A DNA stretch of 64,000 bases, taken from Tolumonas sp008015085 (GTDB lineage: Bacteria; Pseudomonadota; Gammaproteobacteria; Enterobacterales; Aeromonadaceae). The translations under genes were made by a program, and so were the position numbers. The notes below the pieces were generated by a model, which had not been told where the DNA came from, did no database searches, and was given only the letters and a program-made list of their open reading frames with translations. Location of the stretch: positions 434,001 to 498,000 of the forward strand of contig JAJUJX010000001.1 of the NCBI GenBank assembly GCA_029265125.1, written 5' to 3'. Numbering within the stretch: position 1 is the stretch's first letter; each line of letters starts with the position of its first letter. Positions 18,020-25,572 of this stretch are shown here, piece by piece.

Positions 18020-19534
18020 TTACTTCTTATTATGCAGTTCGTCGGCTAACGGTTTGAAGCGTTTCAGCTCGGATAAACGATAGCCGGTATAGTTACCCAT
18101 CACCAGTACAGTTGCCATCACGATCAACTGCAGACCCAGGAAGTTAAATGTCAGATGCTGAATGATGCCACTGCTCATCGCCAGATAGGCGATAATAGCA
18201 ACCAGCAGTGACCCGCCGCCTTGTTTAAAGACCTCTTTCGGACCTTCTTCTTCCCACAAAATCGACATACGTTCGATCGTCCAGGAAAGAATGATCATCG
18301 GGAAGAAAGTGATTTTCATGCCTTGGGTGATGCCCAGTTTATAGGTCAGTACTGACAGGCCACCAATAATACAGATAACGGTAATAATGATGGCCGATAT
18401 ACGGGCGACCAGTAGCAGGTTTAGTTTGGAAAGCCAGGAGCGGATCACCAGGCCAACGCCGACAATACTGAGGAAGCCAACTAACCCGGTGAACAATTGT
18501 GTTTGCAGGAATGCAACCGCAATCAGCACCGGCATAAACGTACCGGAGGTTTTCAGACCGCAGATAACCCGCAGGAATACAACCGCCATAACCCCGATTG
18601 GGATCAGCAGAATGCCTTTGAACAGCGATTGCTCTTCTACCGGCAGCATATCCACCGAGAAGTTGAGCATATCAGTATGTTCAAATTTGGCCTGCAGTGC
18701 TTTATTCACCGGAACTAGTTTTTTGATAATGGAGAATGTTACCTGAGAATGGTTTGCTCCGGTGACGTCCAGCAATGGCGTACCATTATATTCCCATAGC
18801 AACAGATTTTCCGGGCGACCTTGCTCACCAGTTGCCGGATCAAATAAGTCATATTTGTCACCGTTAAATACCTGCACATAATCAACCAGTCGCTGGCGAC
18901 GACGGCCATCCTCCAGATTCAGTGCACGTACTACCCGGGCCGGAATATCTGCCTGATTCAGAATTTCCACCAATAAATAGGCTGGTTTTTTATGCTGCAT
19001 CAGCAGCGCAGCATTCTGTTCCTGATTCTTGAATTCTTTAATGATTTCGCGGGTCAGGGTAAATGCATCAGCTGAGTGCTGTTTTGCAGCGTTCAGGATT
19101 TGATTAATTGCAGATGCAATCGGCTCTTTTTCTAAAGATTTATCAATGCTGGGTACGGTTACCGGTAATGCTTTTGCATACGGATCGCTCAGCATATCAG
19201 TGCGGTAATACAGCTCCTGATGCCCGTTGGCGCTACTGATAGACCATTCAGCACGGGTAATCCCATCTTTGTTAACAAAGGAAAGGCCGTAACCAGGGCT
19301 GGCAGCGTTTTCATCAACGTGAGTAAAGCCTTCCTGGGTATCAGGTAAAGCCAGAGAAGCCATGACTGGTCCACCAGTAGCATCAAATTCAACCTTTGCT
19401 TCTGCAGACCAAACATTGCGGTATTCCCCTGGTAGCAGGGGAACATCGAACGCGACATGACGATAAACGACCAGCGCGATGCCCAGTATATAGAGCATCG
19501 CCACAACGATATAAAACGGGCGGCGTGATACCAT
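18020..19534 (-). CDS. Inactive transglutaminase-like / 7TM membrane protein
   Basis: A 504-residue membrane protein. One N-terminal helix (PFYIVVAMLYILGIALVVY) is followed by a periplasmic region of about 230 residues, then seven hydrophobic helices in the C-terminal half and a short basic tail. The periplasmic part has transglutaminase-fold hallmarks (YLLVEILNQADIPARVV, VQVFNGDKYDLFDPATG), but Ala/Tyr stand where the catalytic Cys should be and no His aligns before the Asp, so it is probably a binding rather than catalytic domain. Five-base gaps on both sides place it in one transcript with the protease and ATP-grasp genes. Confidence 0.85.
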   Translation of the reverse strand: MVSRRPFYIVVAMLYILGIALVVYRHVAFDVPLLPGEYRNVWSAEAKVEFDATGGPVMASLALPDTQEGFTHVDENAASPGYGLSFVNKDGITRAEWSISSANGHQELYYRTDMLSDPYAKALPVTVPSIDKSLEKEPIASAINQILNAAKQHSADAFTLTREIIKEFKNQEQNAALLMQHKKPAYLLVEILNQADIPARVVRALNLEDGRRRQRLVDYVQVFNGDKYDLFDPATGEQGRPENLLLWEYNGTPLLDVTGANHSQVTFSIIKKLVPVNKALQAKFEHTDMLNFSVDMLPVEEQSLFKGILLIPIGVMAVVFLRVICGLKTSGTFMPVLIAVAFLQTQLFTGLVGFLSIVGVGLVIRSWLSKLNLLLVARISAIIITVICIIGGLSVLTYKLGITQGMKITFFPMIILSWTIERMSILWEEEGPKEVFKQGGGSLLVAIIAYLAMSSGIIQHLTFNFLGLQLIVMATVLVMGNYTGYRLSELKRFKPLADELHNKK

Positions 19535-19539
19535 GATAA

Positions 19540-20547
19540 TTACTGCTTATCCTTGTTGTTATCTGTAGCGTCAGCGGCAGAGGTTGATTTCTCTGTCTTC
19601 ACATCGGCAGGAATAGCTGTTTTGACTGGTTTTTTAACCGGCTTTTCTATATCAGCTGTTGGCTGAACAGCAGGTTTAGTATCGTCTTTAACAGGTACTT
19701 TTTTCACAACTATCAGTTTATCACCTTCTCTGACAGTCTCAGTTGCTTCTGTATTTTTGCTGCCTTTAGCTGATTTTTTCTGTTCTGATGATTGAACAGC
19801 ACCTTCTACTTGTGGCTTTCCTTGTACGTTTTCACGGGCAACGTCTACTACCGCGACATCTTTAATGAATTCACGCCCCATCAGAACCGGGAAGTCCATG
19901 TTAGAACGGTCAGTTAAACTGAAATCGGCTTTTTCTGTGACTGAACCAATGCGAATCGTCATACGTACAATCGGGCGATCTTCCAGACCATTAGCCTGAC
20001 GAATGCGGATGTATTTAACAAAAGGTGCTTCGACATTAACAGATTTTCCACCATCAACCGGCATGGTGAATTTCACCCAGCGACGGCCTTCGCGCTCAAA
20101 TACGGTGACATCTTGTGCGCTGATAGAAGAAGTGGTTGCGCCAGTGTCTACACGGCTCATGAAGTTGCCGTTGGCTTCTTCAACATAAATCCATTCTGTT
20201 TCACCCAGGATCATTTTCCCGTCAGGAGTGGTTTTACCCGGCTCAGCAGGAATACATAAATCAGAGGTGTCTTTTTTAGATGATTTTTTGAAAACCGGTG
20301 GTTTTGATTTATCAGCAGCAGGAGGTATTTGTTTGCTTAATTGTTGTTGCAGTGCTTTCAATTCGTTGAGTTGTTTTGCCGTGTGGCCTTGCTGATCCAG
20401 CAACATACTCAGACGAGTATTGAGTTGACTGGTGGCCTGTTGAACTGCTGCAGCACAGCTGGCATCAGAACCTTCATTGGCTAACACAAATCCGGAGAAC
20501 AGACTCATGCTGAGCAGGGTTAAACCCGGTAATGCTTTTGTAATCAT
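19540..20547 (-). CDS. Secreted retropepsin-like protease
   Basis: A 335-residue exported protein: signal peptide (residues 1-23, ending VLA-NE), a coiled-coil-like Gln/Leu-rich segment (35-75), the core domain (110-255) and a Lys/Pro/Thr-rich disordered tail. The core has the aspartic-protease motif RVDTGATTSSISA (Asp134) and the second-half signature FPVLMGREFIKDVAVVDV. The family (PF05618, historically called putative ATP-dependent zinc protease) looks like a retropepsin, not a zinc enzyme. It is the first gene of the operon with the 7TM protein and ATP-grasp ligase, so it probably acts in the periplasm. Confidence 0.87.
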   Translation of the reverse strand: MITKALPGLTLLSMSLFSGFVLANEGSDASCAAAVQQATSQLNTRLSMLLDQQGHTAKQLNELKALQQQLSKQIPPAADKSKPPVFKKSSKKDTSDLCIPAEPGKTTPDGKMILGETEWIYVEEANGNFMSRVDTGATTSSISAQDVTVFEREGRRWVKFTMPVDGGKSVNVEAPFVKYIRIRQANGLEDRPIVRMTIRIGSVTEKADFSLTDRSNMDFPVLMGREFIKDVAVVDVARENVQGKPQVEGAVQSSEQKKSAKGSKNTEATETVREGDKLIVVKKVPVKDDTKPAVQPTADIEKPVKKPVKTAIPADVKTEKSTSAADATDNNKDKQ

Positions 20548-20611
20548 GGTATAGGTTCGATCTGGTTAACAAAAAATTGCTGTAAGTTTATATCAGATAA
20601 CGATCAGGGGA

Positions 20612-21592
20612 CTAGTCTTCTGAGCCCCTTGTCGCAATAAAAACAGCCCGTTTGGGTGCAGGATAGCCTTCTATCGTGCGCGATGGATCGTCTGGCATCA
20701 GGTATTGCGCAAGAGAATCATTTCGCATCCACTCGGTTTTACGTTGCTCATCGGTGGTCGTAACGGCCTCATCGACCATACGTACATCAAGGAAACCACA
20801 CTTTTTCAGCCATTTAATCATGGCTGCCGGAGAAGGCAGGAACCAGACGTTATTCATCTGGGCATAGCGATCATCCGGAACCAGTACGGTATTTTCATCA
20901 CCATCCACTACCAGGGTTTCCAGTACCAGTTCGCCGCCGTCACGCAGTTGATCTTTCAGTTGATACAAATGGTCAATCGGGGAACGGCGGTGATAAAGCA
21001 CGCCCATCGAAAATACGGTATCAAAGGCGCGCAGCGGCGGCAGCTCCTGAATGCCAAGTGGCAGAAAGTGTACATGCTCGTCGTTTCCACCTAGCTGTTT
21101 AACGGCCGTGAATTGGCATAAAAACAGCGCAGATGGATCGATACCCACGGCCAGATCAGCGCCTTCGCCCCGCATCCGCCACAGGTGATAGCCACTGCCA
21201 CAACCGACATCCAGTACATAGCGATTTTTCAGCGAGCTGATATGAGGCAGTACGCGATCCCACTTCCAGTCAGAACGCCATTCGGTGTCGATATGAATAC
21301 CAAATAGATCGAACGGTCCTTTACGCCATGGGTGGAAACTTTGCAGCAGATTTTCCAGTTTCTTGGTGTTGCCTTCACTGATTTCACCGGGAAGGCCAAT
21401 TTCGACGCGATCCTGCAGATTGACGTTCTGACTGTGGTAACTTTCCAGCTTTTTCAGTACACGCTGCCATTTAGGCAGGTTGCCGTGGCGTTCACTGGTT
21501 TCCCAGGCATTCAGTTGTGCTGGCAGCGTGTGCAGCCAGTGACTGAGACGGCTTTTGGCAATGACCTGATAAAAAGAGGCAAAATCGATCAT
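20612..21592 (-). CDS. cmoB: tRNA U34 carboxymethyltransferase
   Basis: CmoB (326 residues) transfers the carboxymethyl group of carboxy-SAM to 5-hydroxyuridine at the wobble base of tRNA, giving cmo5U. It has the SAM-binding motif VLDVGCGSGYHLWRM, FSMGVLYHRRSP and the family-specific WRSDWKWDRVLPH. It begins inside the cmoA stop (ATGA overlap of four bases), so the two are translationally coupled and the enzyme making the donor is co-expressed with the enzyme using it. Confidence 0.97.
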   Translation of the reverse strand: MIDFASFYQVIAKSRLSHWLHTLPAQLNAWETSERHGNLPKWQRVLKKLESYHSQNVNLQDRVEIGLPGEISEGNTKKLENLLQSFHPWRKGPFDLFGIHIDTEWRSDWKWDRVLPHISSLKNRYVLDVGCGSGYHLWRMRGEGADLAVGIDPSALFLCQFTAVKQLGGNDEHVHFLPLGIQELPPLRAFDTVFSMGVLYHRRSPIDHLYQLKDQLRDGGELVLETLVVDGDENTVLVPDDRYAQMNNVWFLPSPAAMIKWLKKCGFLDVRMVDEAVTTTDEQRKTEWMRNDSLAQYLMPDDPSRTIEGYPAPKRAVFIATRGSED

Positions 21593-22329
21593 GCGGAAAC
21601 ACCTTTATCTTTAATGGCGACAATGGAGCCAAAGTTGAAACACTGGAACCAGAGATCCACATGCTCAAAACCGACCTGTTGCAGGCGTTGCTTATGAATT
21701 TCCACGCTGTCTGCCCGTAAGACATTTTCCAACATGGTGCGTTTCTGACTGATTTCCAGTTCGCTGTAACCATTAGCACGTTTGAAATCGAGATGCAGTT
21801 CGACCAGCAGGTCACTGACATCGGCATCATCAAAACGGAACTTTTCGCTCAGGATCAAAATGCCGCCTGGGCGTAACCCAGCATAAATTTGCTGTAATAA
21901 CGCCAGTCGCTCTGCTGGTTCGATAAATTGCAGGGTGAAGTTCAATACCACGACAGAGGCATTTTCGATAGCCACGTTCTGGATATCATCCTGCCGGATT
22001 TCCACCGGTACACTACTCTTATAAGCGGCCAGATGCTGGCGGCAACGTTCAACCATCGGCGCGGAGTTGTCGACCCCGATGATCTGGCAGTCAGCATGCG
22101 GCACATTGCGGCGCATCATTTGGGTGGCTGCACCCAGTGAACAGCCCAGATCATATAAATTGGAACCTGGCTGGGCAAAACGAGCCGTCATCATGCCGAT
22201 AGCAGACAGAATATTAGAGTAGCCGGGTACGGAGCGTTGGATCATATCCGGAAATACTTCGACAACTTTTTCGTCAAAGCAAAAGTCGCCCAACTGAGCG
22301 ATCGGGGCGGCATACAGCTGATCTTTCAT
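21589..22329 (-). CDS. cmoA: Carboxy-SAM synthase
   Basis: CmoA (246 residues) converts SAM and prephenate into carboxy-SAM, the donor for CmoB. Family signatures include FDEKVVEVFPDMIQRSVPGY, YDLGCSLGAATQMMRR (SAM site), NFTLQFI and SEKFRF. First gene of the cmoAB pair. It is divergent from ubiF across 140 bases. Confidence 0.97.
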   Translation of the reverse strand: MKDQLYAAPIAQLGDFCFDEKVVEVFPDMIQRSVPGYSNILSAIGMMTARFAQPGSNLYDLGCSLGAATQMMRRNVPHADCQIIGVDNSAPMVERCRQHLAAYKSSVPVEIRQDDIQNVAIENASVVVLNFTLQFIEPAERLALLQQIYAGLRPGGILILSEKFRFDDADVSDLLVELHLDFKRANGYSELEISQKRTMLENVLRADSVEIHKQRLQQVGFEHVDLWFQCFNFGSIVAIKDKGVSA

Positions 22330-22469
22330 GGTGAAACAACCGGAGTAAAACAGAATGCGAAATTGCGCGCATGTTAGCAGATATCCGGCGCAAGGTCAGT
22401 GTTATCCCATGACGTAATATATGGTTATCGCTAAGATAGGCTATCAGCTCATGAGTAACAGGAACGAAT

Positions 22470-23648
22470 GTGCAGCAGGATAAAACGCATTTTGATATCG
22501 CCGTTGTGGGTGGTGGCATGGTCGGGGCCGCCGCAGCCTGTCTGCTGGCGCAGCAAGGCTGGCAGATTGTGGTGATTGAACAGACCGAACCAGAGGCCTA
22601 TTCCCCGGAACAAGCGATGGATCTGCGTGTCTCGGCGATAAGCCCTGCCTCGGTCAGATTGTTGCAGCAGGCTGGCGTTTGGGACGCTCTGCTGGCGATG
22701 CGAATCAGAGCTTATACTGAATTGGCAACCTGGGAAGTTCCGGGTCTGGAAACTCATTTTCATGCGCAGGAAGCCGGTGTGCCTGAGCTGGGCTTTATTG
22801 TGGAAAACCGTCTGATCCAACTGGCGTTGTGGCAAAGGTTGCAGACCTTGCCTAATGTGACACTGCTTTGTCCGGCTCAGGTCAGCGCATTGGTACAGCA
22901 GAGCGAAGATGCTACAGTCACACTGAATAATGGGCAGACCATCACAGCTGCATGGTTGCTGGCGGCCGACGGCGCTAATTCCCGCTTACGCTCAATGGCT
23001 GGCATTGGCATTAACCGTTGGGATTACCGGCAGGATTGCATGTTAATCAATGTTGATCTTGAAGACGATGCACCGCCAATCACCTGGCAGCAATTTTACC
23101 CGAATGGCCCGCGCGCATTTTTACCTCTGGCAGGCCATAAAGCCTCACTGGTGTGGTATGACACACCTGAAAAAATTGCACAGTTAGTAGCGTTATCGCC
23201 AACACAGCTGGAGCGGGAAGTGAAACGTCATTTTCCTGAACAATTGCCGGCTTGTACGGTGACACAAAGCGGTGCTTTTCCACTTATCCGTCGTCATGCG
23301 CAGCATTATTATCAGGGGCGGGTGATCCTGCTCGGTGATGCGGCACACACCATTCATCCACTGGCCGGGCAGGGTGTGAATCTGGGCTTTAAGGATGTGG
23401 CGTGTTTGGTGGATCTCTGGCAAAACGCCCGGCAAAAGCAGCTACCGTTCGGTACTGAACAGCTGAAACAGTATGAGCGGCGGCGTCTGTGCGATAACAG
23501 CATGATGCAATCAGCGATGGATCTGTTTTATGCCGGGTTCAGTGCGCCACATGCGCCATTGAAAATATTGCGGAATGTGGCGCTGCTGGTCGCTGATAAC
23601 GCAGGCTTAGTGAAGCGGAAAGCGCTGCGTTATGCATTAGGACTGTAA
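22470..23648 (+). CDS. ubiF: Ubiquinone biosynthesis hydroxylase (UbiF type)
   Basis: A 392-residue FAD-dependent monooxygenase. The dinucleotide fold is at residues 8-30 (IAVVGGGMVGAAAACLLAQQG), with the second FAD motif GRVILLGDAAHTIHPLAGQGVNLGFKD near 285. The end (KRKALRYALGL) and WQQFYPNGPRAFLPL match E. coli UbiF best among UbiF/UbiH/UbiI, so it probably hydroxylates C6 of the demethoxyubiquinone ring. The start is GTG at 22470, seven bases after AGGA. The 3' end overlaps convergent yeiE by 12 bases. Confidence 0.88.
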   Translation: MQQDKTHFDIAVVGGGMVGAAAACLLAQQGWQIVVIEQTEPEAYSPEQAMDLRVSAISPASVRLLQQAGVWDALLAMRIRAYTELATWEVPGLETHFHAQEAGVPELGFIVENRLIQLALWQRLQTLPNVTLLCPAQVSALVQQSEDATVTLNNGQTITAAWLLAADGANSRLRSMAGIGINRWDYRQDCMLINVDLEDDAPPITWQQFYPNGPRAFLPLAGHKASLVWYDTPEKIAQLVALSPTQLEREVKRHFPEQLPACTVTQSGAFPLIRRHAQHYYQGRVILLGDAAHTIHPLAGQGVNLGFKDVACLVDLWQNARQKQLPFGTEQLKQYERRRLCDNSMMQSAMDLFYAGFSAPHAPLKILRNVALLVADNAGLVKRKALRYALGL

Positions 23649-24527
23649 TTCGGCCGCTACTTTCTGTTCGACATCAAGAAATACCTGCAGGCTGCGCGAC
23701 AGGTGTTTCTGCTTATGCCGGATCAGATAGAGCTGCCGCTTCATTTGCGGTACACCTTCCAACTGTAACGTGGCGATGCGTCCGGTTTCCAGCTGTTCGG
23801 CAATCACGACTTTAGAGAGGCAACTGACCGTCTGGCTATGAGAGACCGCATGCTTAATAGCTTCGGAATTGCCCAGCTCCATGACCAGATTGAAATGGTG
23901 CAGTTGTGGCAGCAACAATTGCTCGACCACTTCGCGGGTGCCTGAACCGCTTTCACGCAGGATCCACTGGCATTCCGCCAGTTGTTCTGCACTGATCGTC
24001 TTTCCGGCCAGCGGATGGCTAGCGGCGCAAAACAACAGCATTTCATCCTGCCGCCAGAGCTGGCTTTCCAGTTCAATCCGGTGGCAAGGACCTTCGATAA
24101 AGCCGATATCGACATCGAAATTCGCTACAGCCTCAGCGATATCGGCACTATTCGCGACGCGTAATTCCAGCTGGATACCCGGAAATTTTTCACGATAACG
24201 GGCAATCACAGCGGGCAGCAAATAATTGCCGATGGTGGTGCTGGCACCGATACGCAACATACTGCGGCCACTGGAAAACAGATTTTCCAGCTCCTGTGCC
24301 TGTTCCAGCAACGCCTGTGCCTGAGGAAACAGCAGACGGGCATTTTCATTGACGATCAGTCGTTTACCGGCCCGTTCGAAGAGTTGCACGCCCAGCTGAT
24401 TTTCCAGATCGGCGAGCGCACTGCTGACGGCAGACTGCGATAAAGAAAGCTTTTCTGCGCCGCGGGTTGTTGACTGGGTATCAATGACCGCCAGAAACAC
24501 TTCTAACTGACGTAATGTGATATTCAT
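23637..24527 (-). CDS. yeiE: LysR-family regulator, YeiE-like
   Basis: A 296-residue LysR regulator. The winged-helix domain is residues 1-60 (ITLRQLEVFLAVIDTQSTT, LSLSQSAVSSALADLENQLG), and the effector domain carries ASTTIGNYLLPAVIARYR, IGFIEGPCH and RESGSGTREVV, close to E. coli YeiE. YeiE has been linked to sulfite and growth control in enterics; the effector here is not shown. It is divergent from gstA, with a 305-base intergenic region holding an AT-rich dyad 24 bases before its start and an ERIC-type repeat. Confidence 0.85.
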   Translation of the reverse strand: MNITLRQLEVFLAVIDTQSTTRGAEKLSLSQSAVSSALADLENQLGVQLFERAGKRLIVNENARLLFPQAQALLEQAQELENLFSSGRSMLRIGASTTIGNYLLPAVIARYREKFPGIQLELRVANSADIAEAVANFDVDIGFIEGPCHRIELESQLWRQDEMLLFCAASHPLAGKTISAEQLAECQWILRESGSGTREVVEQLLLPQLHHFNLVMELGNSEAIKHAVSHSQTVSCLSKVVIAEQLETGRIATLQLEGVPQMKRQLYLIRHKQKHLSRSLQVFLDVEQKVAAELQS

Positions 24528-24550
24528 AGGTTTATCATTTTTTGAGATTA

Positions 24551-24566
24551 ATTATATAAATATAAT
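24551..24566. promoter_or_regulatory. AT-rich dyad upstream of yeiE
   Basis: ATTATA-TAAA-TATAAT, perfectly symmetrical, begins 24 bases before the yeiE start codon. A LysR autoregulatory site is plausible, but AT-rich promoter DNA gives such dyads easily. Confidence 0.35.
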
Positions 24567-24682
24567 CATTTTTACTAATAAAAGCAGCTATCGGTTTGTG
24601 AGAATTTCGCTGAAGCCTTCTTATTTCAGCAATGATTGACGTTCGCAGTTAACCATTTCATTATCAGTAGTGTCAGGGTAAT

Positions 24683-24810
24683 TATACCCTTCCCACTTGA
24701 AGCTGCAGCGGCGTTGGCTTCGTTCATTCGCCCCAATCACATAGTTTATCTATGCTCATGGGGCCTCATTCACTTGCCGCCTACCTGCAACTCCAAGTTG
24801 TTTGGCTATA
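24683..24810. repeat. ERIC-type (IRU) repeat, full length
   Basis: A 128-base imperfect palindrome. It begins TATACCCTTCCCACTTGAAG, ends with CAAGTTGTTTGGCTATA, and has a central CCCCAATCACATAG...CTATGCTCATGGGG stem. Size, termini and centre match the enterobacterial repetitive intergenic consensus. It lies in the gstA leader and ends about ten bases before the gstA ribosome-binding site. Confidence 0.88.
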
Positions 24811-24832
24811 GCTTTCCAATTAAGGAGATACA

Positions 24833-25435
24833 ATGAAACTGTATTACGCTCCAGGTGCCTGCTCACTGGCTTCTCATATCGCTCTGCGTGAAGCTGGGCT
24901 GGATTTCCAGTTAGAGAAAGTGGATTTACGCAAGAAAGTGACAGCATCGGGCGATGATTATCGTCAAATCAATCCATTAGGTTACATTCCGGCTTTGCAG
25001 CTTGATAACGGCGATGTTCTCACCGAGGGGCCGGCTATCATGCAGTTTATTGCTGATCAGGCTCCGGCATCCGGTTTGTTGCCAGCGCAGGGTGTCGCTC
25101 GTTATCACGCGATTGGTTGGCTGAATTTTATTGCCACTGAGTTACACAAAACCTGTTCCCCGTTGTTTTCTCCCGCCATTACCGAAGAACAGCGGGCGCC
25201 GATCATTGAGCGTCTGAGTGCCCGGCTGGATGCATTAGAACAACGCTTTTCTACCGGCGGTTATCTGATGGGGTCTGACTTCTGTGTGGCTGATCTCTAC
25301 CTGTTTGTGGTTACTGGCTGGTTTGGCCGGTTGAATATCTCTCTGAAAAAGTGGCCTCACATTGAACGTTTCCGTGAAGTGATAGCTACTCGTCCGGCGG
25401 TGCAGGCAGCACTGGAAGCAGAAGGTCTGCTCTGA
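24833..25435 (+). CDS. gstA: Glutathione S-transferase, beta class
   Basis: A 200-residue GST. The thioredoxin-like N-terminal domain starts MKLYYAPGACSLASHI with the beta-class Cys10; NPLGYIPALQLDNG and LTEGPAIMQFIAD follow (glutathione binding). The all-helical C-terminal domain has ATELHKTCSPLF, containing the His that pairs with Cys10 in this class, and SDFCVADLYLF. It conjugates or reduces electrophiles with glutathione in the cytoplasm. AAGGAG precedes the ATG. An ERIC element lies in its upstream region. Confidence 0.93.
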   Translation: MKLYYAPGACSLASHIALREAGLDFQLEKVDLRKKVTASGDDYRQINPLGYIPALQLDNGDVLTEGPAIMQFIADQAPASGLLPAQGVARYHAIGWLNFIATELHKTCSPLFSPAITEEQRAPIIERLSARLDALEQRFSTGGYLMGSDFCVADLYLFVVTGWFGRLNISLKKWPHIERFREVIATRPAVQAALEAEGLL

Positions 25436-25460
25436 GTTATTTCCTTACCTGATAACATTG

Positions 25461-25490
25461 AAAGCCCGAACCCCCGGGCTTTATTTATTC
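25461..25490 (+). terminator. gstA terminator
   Basis: Eight-base-pair stem AAAGCCCG/CGGGCTTT with a six-base loop and an ATTTATT tail, 25 bases after the gstA stop. Confidence 0.85.
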
Positions 25491-25572
25491 CTCGTTAAAT
25501 TGTCTCTTTCGCTTTTCATTCTTGTGATGGCTTTGGCACAATGCCGCCCATTCAGAATCACGGAGTATCACT

